A stretch of 64,000 bases of DNA from Pempheris klunzingeri (Eukaryota; Chordata; Actinopteri; Acropomatiformes; Pempheridae), in assembly GCF_042242105.1 (NCBI RefSeq), contig NC_092020.1:16336788-16400787 (forward strand), in the 5' to 3' direction. A model generated the notes under the pieces. It made no database searches, was not told the origin of the DNA, and saw nothing but the letters and a program-made list of their open reading frames with translations. Made by a program: the position numbers and the translations under genes. Shown here in pieces: positions 38,271-51,490 of this stretch. Each line of letters begins with the position of its first letter. The stretch's first letter is position 1.

Positions 38271-40284
38271 ATAAATCGACATAACACATAGGTGTTCAAA
38301 AATCTGAATTATACATGTGTATGACAACTTTTGAACACTGATGATCAGTATTTATTGTGTACACATAGCATTAAATTAATGATAAATAGAATCAAAAATC
38401 TGATTACCTAAGCTGCTCTATATGCAGCTGTTAGACCAGAAACACCATTCAGAGTTGTCTGGAAGGTCATAACTGTATAAATGTATCTGTTGAAGGTGAA
38501 GGTGAAGTGGAGGAAGTCAAACTTGGTTCAGTGCAGTAATTCTTCTATCTTTTCATCACTAACACACTTCTACTGCATAAGAAACACTGGAGTGTCTGAA
38601 AAGGTTGAATTGAACCGTTACTCATATTTTGAGGGGCCGTCTTGAGGGACACTCTTGAGGACTACTTTAGGAACCACATATTTTATGGATTGGTGAGGTG
38701 ACTTTGTCTCTATAGGTGGCGCAATACTCCAACTTTCTGAATTCTCTGTAAGACAATTGGAGTGAAATAACATCCTGCTCTAGTAGAAGTGAGATCTAGG
38801 TAAGGGTTATAAACTGCTCAACTATAAATAGGCTTACACAATTATATTTTTGTAAGTAAGTAATGGTTAAATTCAATTTTATTTAATGTTATGTTTTTGT
38901 ATATTTATTCTTTGGGGTGGTTTATTTAGAGGAAATATCACTCCTTTTCAAGAGAGTCCTGGTTAAAATGGCATGAGATTACTTCAATATGAACGTGGAC
39001 AACTGACCAACATTCTGTTCAGGTATGAAAGAGGAGAGAGTTTAGGGTTGGAGGTTTGGTTTAAAGCAAACATAAATCTAATGTCCTCCTTTCCTCCTTT
39101 TTTCCAGCATCTGCATTGACTGCACTGACACTGTCAGCATGTTTCTGCACCAGCCTGGTAAGTTCTTTATTTTCTTTTCTGTATAACTATATTCATCAGC
39201 AGGGATTTGTTGTTGCACTGCATTTGTTTTCTCTTTGTCTTGGCCTGCCAAGAGTGCCTCCCTCCCCAGCCAGCTTGACAACCTCAGATGTATGTGGGGA
39301 GCCCACTTTCTGTCTGCGGCTGGACCACTTGGCTCCATCACAAAGGCCTTCTGGAATAACAGAGCCAACCAGAGGAAATGACAGCCTGATCACAAGAGGT
39401 TTCCCTCACTCCCCCTCTGGCTGCCTACTGGGGGTTTAAAAAGGTGTGTCCTAGTGTGTGATTGGGATACCGGCTTTCACCTCTGAAAACCCAAGAATCA
39501 GTTTTGATGCAGTGGAGGTAACTGCAGTGATGGAAGTGCAGAGTGCATTACTGCACTCAAATGTGCAGACACTGAAGTTTTAGTTCATATCAGCTTTTCA
39601 GGCAACCAGGCTTGTATGTTAGTGTGAGTTAGTGTGAGTGAGTTCAGGGGTACTTGATTCATGTTACCAGCAAATCAATACAATTTTGAGAGCCGGGACA
39701 TTAGGATGGGGACAGGATTTACATTATAATTGTGCTCAGCAGAGGAATGTCAAAGTGGGAATACATGTTTGCCCTCCAGAGCAATAAAAGAGCCTGCTTT
39801 GAAAATTCTTTTATCTCACTGTCATATGAGTGTGGTTTGTAATGCACGAGATAATGGGAAGTCTTTCTTTAAAGATAAGTGGTGTGATGTGGGTTCATGC
39901 TGTATCTTATCAATTAATGCTTCAGCAATCAAGCAGGACACCACCAAGAATCTGCTGCCACTCTGTCTCCTCTGCTGTCCTTCCTCTGCCCCTCACATTG
40001 CCTTTACCCACCAGTATTTGTATAGAATACACATAGGGCACTGCCTCCTTCCTGTATGTATATTCCCCTCCTGAATGAGTACTTCCTTCATGCAGCAGAG
40101 TAGTGCGGGAGCAGCCTGGATGCCTTTGTGTCTCTGGGACTGGCACGTAGCAGTAGGTGAAGGCTGGCCGAGGCATTGTCATTCTCTGGATGTCATGCGC
40201 AAGTCAACCCTTGATCTCCCACTTTGAAGTGCATTGCTGGAGGACCCGAGAAAGCTGTCTGTGTATCGGGTGAGCTCCCAGCAG

Positions 40285-40298
40285 TCAGCAGAGGGCGC
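40285..40298 (+). promoter_or_regulatory. CTCF-like motif
   Basis: The site tcagcagagggcgc matches 13 of 14 positions of the core consensus CCASYAGRKGGCRS. It lies in a GC-rich block of the gene-free stretch upstream of the lnx2-type gene. Confidence 0.35.
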
Positions 40299-43200
40299 CC
40301 GATACCAGGGAGGCTGCACCAAGGACGGAGCTGCTGTCATCCTCACAGACTGGTGCAATAAAATTCTCACCTCATTATCTGAAACAGTCACATCACAGGC
40401 TTGTGTTGGCCGGGGAGGGGAAAGGAAAGAAAGGGTGGGGGTGGGGAAGAGGAACAGGCTTGGGTGGGTGACACCAAAGTCTGTCTGTATGTGAGTGTGT
40501 CCTTTTTTAAGTTTGGGGGGTGAGAAAAATCAGACATCAGTACAATTCACTGTGGCACCATGTTGACACCTCTACCAGCAGGGCTCAGGCCAAACTGCCG
40601 CACTCCCCGGCTCACTTATCAGGAATGGGAGACTTGTTATGCATAGGGGCCTAATTTTGAATTAATGGTTTCTGTGATGGGTTAAACTGTGAAAGGTTGT
40701 CAGGGTTTGTTAGGAATAATAAATGCAATTTTGCACCTCATTACTGGGAACAGTCTTTATTACGACAAACACTGAAACTACTGTTATCTCAGCCCTGCAG
40801 ACCAGCAAAATACAATTGATAAAGTGTAAAATCTGCAGTAAAGGTGTGGCCTTAAGGAGTTAATTAATATAATGATGGTTTAAATTGGGGGATTGATATT
40901 ACCCCATTTACAGTGTTATTTTCAACTGAGTAAAATGCTTACCAAATGCATATGGTGTTGCTTTTTTTTTTTTTTTCTAAAAAAGCTAACCAAAAAAGCC
41001 CTCTGTGAGTGTGTCAGTGGAAGTCATAATTTTAAAAGTTAGTTTGGGATCTGTGCAAAACTGTCATATTGTTTTGTGTGATTTCTATTTGCCTTCTAAA
41101 AACTTAACAAGGAATGATGCATTACCCATTTAGTGAGGATGTAGATGACCAGGAGGCCCATTGTCTGTGAGGATGCAGAGGAGAACTTCTGGCAGCTGGT
41201 GCCCCCTTATCTTCCCATGTACAGCCAATAAATCAATATCAAATCTAAGGAACAGGAAGCCAGATGGCCTTCCCACAACCCACTAGGCCAGGGCGCTCTC
41301 AAGGCCTCCTTGGCTACTGTACCGCTGGTGCATGCTGCAGCCCTTTGAAGACATACACATTCAACAAGCAGCTCAATGAATGACTAAAGGGAACAAATAA
41401 GCTGTTACGACTCTGCTGAAATCAGTGTTTGTGTTTCCATCCACATCAAAGGCCCCAGTCTGTTTGATATGCAGCCCCCACACCTTGATCCAAGCCATGT
41501 ACAGGTAGAAGGGAGGAGCAGTCCATTGAGAAGAGAGAGGGTCATGTGGTTGCTCCTCTCAGCCCTGGCTCGAGGGTAGTTGACCCAGACGAAGGGTCTG
41601 ACGGTGTCTCCTGTTCCCCAGGGTGCTATTGCATCTTACACCCATGACTAGACATATTATTTATTGCGTGCTTTATTGATTAAATGCTTTTAAGGAATAT
41701 TCACAGTAATTTGGAGCAGCAATTACAAAATAAGAGGCATCTTGCATTTAAAGCTTAAAATGAGAACAACATTAACTGACTAGCAGGAGGACAGAGTTGC
41801 ATAGTAACTGATGGCTGGCTCGCAGTGAGGTCAGTTACCTAAATACATCCCGCCAGACTCATCTTGATTTCTGTGTAGGCTAGGGGTCAGGTTAAACAGT
41901 AGTTTGATTGAATGGCTGTTCACAGGCCAGTGTGAAATGCCAGCTCTATTGCAATGTGGGAGAGGGAAGGAGGGGTTTCTCTGGCCTTTGTGTGGCCCAT
42001 GGTCTTAGGGCACGGACCCATTGTTAGAGGCTGACCAGCCAGCCCCTCAGACTCTCCTTTGCCCTGCTTTGTCTCGAGCAGCGTGACCATTTCCTTCATC
42101 CAGGTCAGGGCAGGGTCGTGACTTTGGACACCAGTCCTCCCTGTCTGTCTGCTCAGCCTGCATACTCATAAATGCATACAGCACCGAGACAGAGGAACTG
42201 TTGTCACATGTCAGTATTAAAAATGTAGCTGTGTGGAGCAGGTTTCAGCCTTTTTTCAACTAAGAGGATGACATCAAAACAATCAGGTGTAATCATTAGC
42301 TGATGCTAATTCACATAAGCATGAAACCAAAATGATGCCTGCAATGTTAAAAAATATATATAATAATAATATAAAGTGAGACTGACATTATTTGTACATG
42401 TAGATACTTAAAGTGATCTACAATGACCAAGTCAGAAGACATTTAAGATCAATATAATTTGAATGGTGAGAGATATCTCTCATGTGCCTTTTGCGAGTGT
42501 GTAAAACACAGTACCACATGCATGGAGCTGAGATAATCTCTTTACTGCCCTGAAGTGTCCAAGTTATGCAACTGTGGAGGTTTAGATGAGTGGACAGTAC
42601 CCTCCTTCTGTCCTGAGGCTGGACCTGCCTTATCATGGCCTGGCCATCGTGGTGATAAGAAGAGGAAAGGCCAAAGGGCCATAAGGAACAGTGTGCATGG
42701 CTCAGGTCAACAGTGTGAGGAGGCTGGACTCAAAGGGGAGGGAAGGCGGACAGAATATTATCTGATAAGAATCACCAAGGTCTTTTGATCTCAGGGGGGC
42801 TGATCCTGGGCTACAGGGTGTCATGCTGGGAGGACGAGCAGAACGACACGGCAGGTACAAACAAGCAAGCCCTTGAAGATCATCTGGGGCAAAGCATATT
42901 TACACAAAGTAGACTGAAAAGACTCTTCTTCATGCACACACACACAGACACCACAAACATACAAGCTTGTTGTTCTCAGGGTTTCACATAATAGTAGCAT
43001 TCTTAACATATTTATCGATAGTTTTCTAACCAGAAAGCACATATGGCGCCTCGTTTTCAGATAAGTGACCAGCCAATTCCTGTCAAATAATATAATTAAT
43101 AAAAAAGGACAAATCTGTTGTATGATGCAATCGGGCAAAACATTCAAAATCTGCAAATGACGCCGAGTCCACTGAAGAGAAGCATGAATGTCACAGTGTG

Positions 43201-44763
43201 GTCCGGTGGGTTTTGACTCATAAGTCACTGATTAAAAGCCGTCATGTGGAGGCCAGACAGGACCTGGGGCTGCAGTGCAAGCTGCGGCCCGAACCAAATG
43301 CCTTGCTGTCTCGCCCAGGGCAAGATGGAGGAGGGATTTCTTTGCCTGGAGTGACCAGATGGGGGGTTAGCAAGCTGCTGCAGAGTTTAAGTGTCCTTGG
43401 TTTCCCCTTAGCAACAGTTAAAAACAAAAGAGAAAATACACATGGACTTGTGGCTAAAACTTATCTCTCTCATTTACAAAATACAGCCCAATGAGGTGCA
43501 GCACTTGGAAGTTAAAGGCATGATGATTGTTTATTTCCATTTTCAACAAATTCCATAAAAATGACCAAATCGTACAAGTGTTGTCTGTATAGCTGAACAT
43601 AGATGATTTCTCTGTGCCATAAACCTCAATTAAAACCATTAAAACTGTTAATTAGAAACCTTAATATTGCAACTAAATGTTCTTCTGGTGTTAAATTGGA
43701 GCTTTAGTGTCACCATAAAATGTTTTTGACCTGCACAAGAGCAGTGTCTCTCTCCTCTTGTTTTGAGAACGTCCAGAACAAAAACAAGATACAACACTCA
43801 CTCTAACCGATAAGCAGGAACCAAAGGTGCTTGTATTGTGCAAAACATATCCTAAAGTTATGACTATAGATACACGCCTACGCAAACAACATCCACAACT
43901 GTTAGAATATCATAGCATCACTTCAGGGATGTGCTACCTGTGACGCACGAACCCCAACGGCCAATTAGAAAAGGTTACATACTTTACTCTGTCCAAGAAT
44001 CATTTAAAATCAGATGTTTGGCTCAGTTTGTTGCTCCTCTGACATTCAGCAAAGCACCAAATGTGTATAAATCTGCAAATGAAAATAGTTCCCAACAAAT
44101 GCACTATTTACTCCTGTTTGAGTAGTGCTCATTATAAACTACAATGCCCAGATGTTTTATGAAACTATTTAGCCTTCTTAAAAAATGAAAATATTTATAT
44201 GTGACTAGTTTAAGAGCCACAGAGAGGCTGAGCCAGAAAATATTGGAATATAGACTAATGTACTCACGTTGATTTCGGTCTTTACATGTGATTTCTTTAT
44301 AACAACAAAAACATAGGATATTTAATGGGGCTATTTTCAGATAATTAGGTGAAAACATCAAAGCCCCTGAGCTCTGTTTTTAACTAACACAGTTAGTGTG
44401 AGGCATCATTCTTTATTCAGACAAATTGCACCAGGTTCCTCCTCACAACTTGAAAATAAGGATTATGATTTCTTCTAAAGTTCACATCAAGCCAAGACAA
44501 TGACAACAAGGTATCAGCAACTCGTTACATCCGCGCTCCAAATAAAAGAATTAAGATTTAAGGGGCCTTCATTATCAGCTCTCTCTGAAGGACATCAAAG
44601 GCTGTGGTGGAGTGAGAGTGCAGCTGCCCTGACGGTGTGAGTTTCTCCTCTCTCACTCCAGAGGAACTTGTTTGTGTTGAGGATGTTTACTGATCCCAGG
44701 AAAGACAAACAGCCTCTTTCTTGTTTGTAGGTACCGCAGCTCAAACAGAGGACTGTGGGCCAA

Positions 44764-44766
<3 letters not shown>

Positions 44767-44808
<42 letters not shown>

Positions 44809-44820
44809 AGAGAGAGCGAG
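44767..44820. repeat. TG microsatellite with GA-rich end
   Basis: About 19 TG units (44767-44804) run into cgcgagagagagcgag. It is a compound microsatellite in intergenic DNA. Confidence 0.93.
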
Positions 44821-46919
44821 ACAGAGCTTCAGGATGTATTGTATTGCTAGGTCAGTGTTTATCTTGTCTTTTCTGTGTTTTCACCCCACTTCCAAGTTTC
44901 CCATCAGAAGCTGAGCAAATCCAATGCTGTTAAATGCAATTTGTCAAAATAGGGCAGCCAAGGCATGCCAAAAGGCAGCTGCACACACCAGACCATATCT
45001 ACAAAATATCGAAAATCTGCAGTCATTGAAACTTCTGATTTAGATAAACTTCTGGTTTAGATAAGTGATGGCTGTACTTCAGCCTCATAACCAACTAATT
45101 AATAACTCTGCCATGTGTAATCAATACAAAATCAAACAATAAATAGCCATTAAACTCTAAATTTCTGAGCAATATTAAGTAACTCTGTTATGATACCTCA
45201 TCTAAACACATGGTGTCACTCTTTCTCATCTATGTTGATAGATGTTGGGGGAAGGCCTCAATCCTCTCTTCAGCTGTTTGTTACTCAGTCCACATTTAGC
45301 ACATTCAATCATGTTGTCAAGTTGTTGAAAACAATAATTTTGGCAGTCAAACTTGTCACCATCAAACACAGTCGCTTTATGTGATTTGTGTGCAGCACTT
45401 AAAACTTTCCATTCTCCAGACGTTTTAGGTCTATGTCTACATTTGTTGATATATCCTGGTTTAAAATAATTAGATAAACAGGCTCAAAGTAACACATTAC
45501 ACTTTGGTTTTCCCTTATCTGAATCCAGGCTGTCATGTGCTGTACAGATTGTAACGTGTCATTTGTGATTTTATATAAATATGATTTACTTTACTTGTCT
45601 TGAATCTTTTCATGGCACCCTCATTCAAACATATCCTGTTTTGAAAAAACATGTTTGTCTCATTTTAACGTAATTATTTGGTGTATGGTTGCCAGCGATT
45701 ACATTGTGTGCATTACTTTTTATGTAGGCAGGAGGCAAAGCAAGAAAGCGGGGTTCAGATGAAACCACTTTTTTATGGAGATGATTACGCTTTCCGTTAA
45801 TCCTGTAATTCAGTGGATACTGAATTAAAAACTTAGCTTCACTTCCTGAGTGTCTTATTATCAAATGACATCTGTATTACTACAGTGGAGTGTGCCAATC
45901 TGTGAGCTTGTATCAGCAAATGTCACTTTGTATTGAGGTTTCCTTCCACAGCTATAAATCCTGGGGGAAACAGCCCTTCACAGCGACGTTTTATGGCACA
46001 GACACTTCCCTTCCATTCTGCAGGGGGTATGGAGCTTTACACCGTGTGTTCATGTGTCACAGTCCTTTTAACTGGCACAGTCCCAAAACCAGTAGGATTT
46101 TTCTATTCACAGTCATCCAGGTGTTCACATACAGATGTTTTGATAAGACAATAAGTTTGGAATGTAGGTGAAGCAAAGGGTGACGGAGGAAAAATAATAC
46201 AAAAAGCACAAAAGGATCCTGATTACTATCCTAAAAGACTAATAACTATACACATATAAGAAGCTTTTTTACATAGTCATTTAATAATTCAAAAAATGAA
46301 TTGATTCTTAAAATTGCTGCTTTTAATTTTCTGTCAGTCAAATAACCAGGCAGGGATATTTGGGCAAAATGTGCCTCAAAAGCTTCCACACTTTGGGACT
46401 TTGTTTGAGAATAATATCAGCTAAAGCACTTATTAACAGACTTGACGATGTGTCCTGGTTTATTAACTTATAGCGAGGCATTCATTTTTTATTTTTTCCT
46501 TATCTGTTGTATATTCCCATGTTCATGTGTTTAGTTACTCTACCATACATACAGCACACCAGGAATCAGGCAGCACTCCAGCATAGTGGAACTCTATGCA
46601 GCTCATTTTAACCCTGCAGCCCCTCAGCAGGTTAATAACTTAAGAACTTAAATGACACTCATCAAAACACAGCCACCCAGATTAAACATCTGCATGCTAT
46701 AGTATGTAGACTGTACAGCATATGACATGTGGAATACAAAAACACTTCCATTTATAAAATATGATGTATTAAACCTGAATGACAACATTGGAAGACAAAC
46801 AATACAAACATGCATTATGCTGATATGTAAAATGTGTATTTAAAATGGGTGTTTTATTGAGCCATGGCTGAAAAACTGTATCAGCAACATTTAGCAAGTA
46901 ATTCATTGATGGAGAGTAA

Positions 46920-47150
46920 CTACATTTACATTTACAAGTGCTGTACTTTTTTTTTGGTACTTTTACTTTACTTGAGTATTTCTGTTTTGTGATACTTTAT
47001 ATTTCCACTCCACTGCATCAGTGAGCCATGTACTTTTTACTGCTCTACATTTATTTGACTGCCAGAGTTACTCATGCAAAAACTATGAAAATCCTATGAA
47101 ATACGATGCATAAAGAATCAATCATTCAATATTCATTCCAGCACTCACTG
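46920..47150. repeat. Copy of the 'ACTTTTACTT' AT-rich repeat family
   Basis: It contains 'ggtacttttactttacttga', 'gtatttctgttttgtgatac', 'atttccactccactgcatc' and 'tactttttactgctctaca', the standard order of this family. Confidence 0.65.
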
Positions 47151-47159
47151 AACTATTGT

Positions 47160-47375
47160 ACTCTTGTCCACAATTTAGAAAAACACTTTGACTTTGTGTG
47201 TTGTTGTTCATTGTTGCTCTTATGAATATACTTCATATCTTCTTCTTCTACCAACTTGTATGTAAATAATAGTTAAATGTTCATGTTTACCTTTGCCCTT
47301 CTTTGTTGTCCTTCTTGCCCCTGTATGTCTGTTTCTGTGTGCATGCACTTGGCCAATAAAGCTGATTCTGATTCA
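47160..47375 (+). mobile_element. Non-LTR retroelement 3' end
   Basis: The block ends 'ggccaataaagctgattctg' followed by attcagtg. The phrase 'ccaataaagctgattctgat' is a frequent 3' terminus of fish non-LTR elements. The upstream T-rich DNA would be its 3' UTR. No coding sequence is left. Confidence 0.5.
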
Positions 47376-47659
47376 GTGCTTCACCATGAAACTAACCAGC
47401 AGAGTTTAAAGTACCTAAAACTGGCTGCACATTGACAAATTACATTATTAATGATTTCCATAATTAATCATTCTATTTTTAATACTGACAGTACCCTTTT
47501 CTGGGAATACTTTTGCACAGTTTTGAATGCAGGACTTTCCCCAGTAATGTATGTAATTCTGCTCTTAAATGTTAAAAAACAATTCTGCATGCATGATAAT
47601 AGTGCTTATTTAAGTGTTCCCTGGCATGAGTAAATAAGTCAGCCTTGCACTAACGGACT

Positions 47660-48014
47660 CTTACTGTAACCCCGTGCTACATAGCGTTGCTGTAACCGTG
47701 TGCACACCTGCATGGACTTCTTCCTGTGCTGAACGTCTTTTGGCTTTGGGTTTGCTCGAAACTGGGAAAGTCGCCCAGCCTCCGCCTGTAGGCTGAACTA
47801 CACCTGGGACACCCGGCTGGGGTGATTCAACGACAGCAATGCGGTAAAGAAAGTATCAGACCTAAAAAAAACAAAAAAAAAAAAACAGCCTCAGCGGTGC
47901 AGATGCTGCCCGGTGTTTGGGCTCTTTTAAACTGGTTATTCTCTCAGCTGAGTCCGGTCTCTTTGTTTTAGCTTGCGACACGTTAGCCGCTTCCGGAAAA
48001 CAACCTTCACACAG
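47660..48014 (+). promoter_or_regulatory. Probable promoter and untranslated first exon of lnx2
   Basis: CpG dinucleotides become frequent here (for example gtcgcccagcctccgcctg, cacccggctggg, gttagccgcttccgga) compared with the AT-rich surroundings. A strong donor, cacag|gtaagg, sits at 48014/48015. The motif cttccgga near 47988 resembles an ETS site. The nearest good acceptor before the coding start is at about 53876, which would make intron 1 about 5.9 kb. The transcription start is not located. Confidence 0.45.
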
Positions 48015-48598
48015 GTAAGGCGAGTTTCGGTCTCCACTCGAGCTAATTCTGCTCCTTTATGCCAACAGACACCAAGCAAAGATGTTTCACGCCGTTTAAA
48101 CTCGCGTTTAATGGTAAAACGTGTTTAATTTATTGCACACATTCACTCGCTGGCAGGAAACAAAAAGTGAGTTTCCGTGCTCAAGGTGTGCAGCAGTCAG
48201 CGCTTCCTCCGCAGGTCTCGTGCTGAAGGTGAAGCCATGTTCAGCTCGTGATACCGTCGATGTGACTTAAAGCTATGAAGCCTAACTTTTATTACCTCCT
48301 CTGTCATCTGGGTCTGTCACACTGGTGTAGTGATTAGGACCAAACCAACAGCCATGAGCTGACAAGGAGAGCAAGGGAGAAGGGGAGGGGGGTGAGTTAT
48401 TTATGGTCCCATTGACAACACACACATCCAGGCAGGGCTGGAAAGTGATCACAAATGTCCTTGTTACTGTTTCTGAGGGGCCTTTTCATTTAGAAATGGA
48501 GAACATGATTGAATTACAGACTGGTTTGTTTGTATGTGTGTGTAATCATTCTGACATGGTGGGAAGGTACTGACTTTAAGTCAAATCTGAGTGTGTTT

Positions 48599-49030
48599 TA
48601 CTTGAATATTTCCATTTAATGCTACTTTATACTTCTATCCTGATCCATTTCAGGGGTACTATACTATATTTTTTACTCCACTACAGTCATTTGATAGTTT
48701 TACTCCCAGGTTACTTTGCTGATAAAGATTTTACATACAAAAGCTATGATCATTGGGGAAAATATGATACATCTTTATGGATTATATTGCCTAACACTAT
48801 GTGTAAGAGCCAAGTTCAACAACAAGCTACAACACTCTGAAAGGAGCCATTCTGCATATTGAGTGTCTTTCACCACTGGTCAAGGTGCAAATGTGGCACA
48901 AATGCTAAAATTGTGTGCAGCTATGCAGTTATTTAAAAAAAACAGCATACAAAAGGATTATTTCTATACTTGAGTATTTTCCAACAAAAGTAACTTGACT
49001 TCACCTTGAGTAATAATTCAGAAAGTAGCT
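48599..49030. repeat. Copy of the 'ACTTTTACTT' AT-rich repeat family
   Basis: It contains 'tacttgaatatttccattta', 'atgctactttatacttctat', 'ttttttactccactacagtc' and 'tacttgagtattttccaaca'. It lies in the presumed first intron of lnx2. Confidence 0.65.
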
Positions 49031-49204
49031 TCTGTTGGACCAAAATATTGTAGTGTTTGTCTGCAGTAGCTGTTGTTGTTAAACCTGAATTGTTGTGACA
49101 TTAGACAGTGAAAATCCAGCTGTCAAAATAGCCATATTTGACTGATATGTTTTTGAGTAAAATCAATCATCCTGTAGGAAAATGCTCTGATGGCCCTTCA
49201 TGCT

Positions 49205-49560
49205 GAGATAGAGCTACAACAATTAGTTGATTAATCGTAATTAGTTGCCAACTGTTCACCGAATCACCAACAACTTTGATGATCAATTAACCATTTTTTT
49301 TACTTTATTAAGTAATTTCAGAAGAAGAAAAATGGATGAATTTTCTTATTTCAGCTGCTCAGATGTGGTTTCTTTACTCCTCTATGGCAGTATGGCAGTG
49401 GATATCTTTGGGTTGTGGACAAAACAAGACATTTGAGGACGTCGGTTTGGACTTTGGGAGACAATGATCAACATTTTTCACAATTTGCTGACATTTTATG
49501 GACGAAACAACTAATCAGTTAATCAAGAAAGTGATCGACAGATTAATCTGTAATGAAATA
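49205..49560. repeat. Copy of the 'GCAACTAA' repeat family
   Basis: It starts 'agagctacaacaattagttg' and ends with 'cagttaatcaagaaagtgat', 'cgacagattaatctgtaatg'. Internal words 'agacatttgaggacgtc' and 'caatgatcaacatttttcac' also occur in the 51.2-51.5 kb copy. Confidence 0.65.
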
Positions 49561-50804
49561 ATGGTCAGTTGCTGCCTTATAACAAATACAAAGGCAACAT
49601 CCTTGGCTGATGACAAGTTAAGGCCACGGGTTGTGCTTATTTGGTGTGGCAGGCAGGCTGATGTGCGGTGGGAGGCTCAGAGGCCCTGTAAATATGAGCT
49701 TAACCTCCATGTGTGATTTATAGGCGAGACACTGGTACCAGCCCTCGTGTGAGTATCTGTAGTGAGGCTGAGAGTCCAGCTGGTCTGATTATATGAAAGT
49801 ACAAACCAGGAAGAAGTTGGAGTGGAGAACACTTTGAAGACTGATGGTTTTATTGTGACACAGATGGTTTGTGTTGTTGGATTATTTCCTGGATATAAAT
49901 ATACAATTCAGATACTGTGCTTTGTATTTAAAGCAGGAGATTTTGCATGTTCCAGTTACATAATGTTGAAACAGTGAGTAAAATGAAAATGACGTGGATA
50001 TGTGGATATTTCCACATAGCTTTAGAGATAAGTAATGTGGAAGTGATGCAGCCATAAAAGTGTAATCTTGAGCGTGTTGGAGCTTCTCACTTGATTATGT
50101 CATACTCAAGACACGGATGATTAAGAGCTATTTATCCCTGGGTAGTAATTTCATCCATTTTCCATTTCATTTGCAGTATTCATGAGTTATTTCTATTGGC
50201 AGTACCAGATGATGGTGTTGGGTAGAGTTAGACATGACACAACTCCTGTCTCATGGACTGCAGAAATGATTTGGTCTAACGTGGCCTCACCTGTGTGTTC
50301 ACTGAGGGTGTGGCAGCACATGTGAGTCACTCATATCAACCATCAAAGCGAGTGATTGGACTCAGCTTTGAAGGAATGCCACCTCTGGTAATCCTCTGGG
50401 AGACCAGAGGACACTGCAGGGCCACAGACGTTTCCCTCGAAAGCTTAGACTGTCACATGATTACAAGGCATTTGATTTGGATAAGGCGTTCCCTCATTAA
50501 GGCTGGCTGTATTCAGCAGATATGCTTGTCGTTGTCTCTGAACCTGTAAAAAACATATTTCACCTGATCTGTTGTGCAGTGGTCATAGAGCTGTGCTAGC
50601 TTCATCAACATGGACTTTAACTCTAATCTAACATCTTTATTTATGTGTAGGATTCCTGTGAAATCATTGTCTTGCAGTAGTGTACGATTAATCTTAATAT
50701 GTATCTGTGAAACTATACTTGAGGTGATGCTGAGGTTGATATGTTTTTACAGAATGTGAATGTTTTGAACCTGTAGATGACTGAAATGAAAATGTCCACT
50801 TTTC

Positions 50805-51165
50805 TAGGCCTGCAACTAATGACTATTTTCATTATTGCTTGTTTATTTGGTTTTTTTGGGGATCTTTGTTTTACTAATCACTTTATTATTTAATCAGAAA
50901 ATAATATAAAATGTTTGAAAGCCCAAGGTTATGTCTTCAGGTTGCCTACTTTCTTTGACAAACCCAAAGACATTCAGTTTAGATCTACAATTAACAATTA
51001 TTTTCACGATTAATCTGCTAATTATTTTCTATATTAATAGATTATTTGTTTGGCCTATGATATTTCAGGAAATAGTGAAAATTGCCCATCACAATTTACA
51101 AAACTTAATTTGTCTGAGCTACAGTCCAAAACCCAAAGATATTCACTTTGAGTGTCTTATTCTGC
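50805..51165. repeat. Copy of the 'GCAACTAA' repeat family
   Basis: It begins 'ctaggcctgcaactaatgac' and contains 'gcccaaggttatgtcttcag', 'ctaattattttctatatta' and 'ttgcccatcacaatttac'. Within it the motif order is partly duplicated, so this may be two nested copies. Confidence 0.65.
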
Positions 51166-51167
51166 AT

Positions 51168-51490
51168 TAGAGCTGTGTTGTTAATCGTTAATTGTCAAAA
51201 ATTAAGGTAACTCACCAACTATTTTGCCAATTGATTAATTGGTGTGAATCATTTTCAAGAAAAAGTTAAAACTCCCTGAATTCAGCTTCTTAAATGTGAA
51301 AGGTTTGTGTTTTATGTGTGTCAAAATGAGACATTTGAGGACATCACCTTGGGTTTTTTGGAAACAGTGATCAACATTTTTCACGATTTTCTGAGATTTA
51401 TGGACTTTTAACTGATGAATTAGTCAATACAACAATCAGCAGATTTATTGATAATGAAAATTATCTTTATTATTTACTCCTCTAGTCTGG
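51168..51490. repeat. Copy of the 'GCAACTAA' repeat family
   Basis: It directly abuts the previous copy. It begins 'agagctgtgttgttaatcgt', contains 'gagacatttgaggacatcac' and 'gtgatcaacatttttcacga', and ends near 'attgataatgaaaattatct'. It shares its central words with the 49.2-kb copy. Confidence 0.6.

Larger units (their letters stand above)
38271..46919. other. Gene-free intergenic stretch
   Basis: No exon with coding character was found on either strand between slc25a43 and the lnx2-type gene. Composition is mixed, with several GC-richer blocks (about 39.2-39.45, 40.1-40.6, 41.2-41.6, 41.95-42.15 and 42.55-42.85 kb) separated by AT-rich DNA. Short open frames up to 136 codons show no recognisable domain. 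The region may hold regulatory DNA, but nothing here proves it. Confidence 0.5.
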
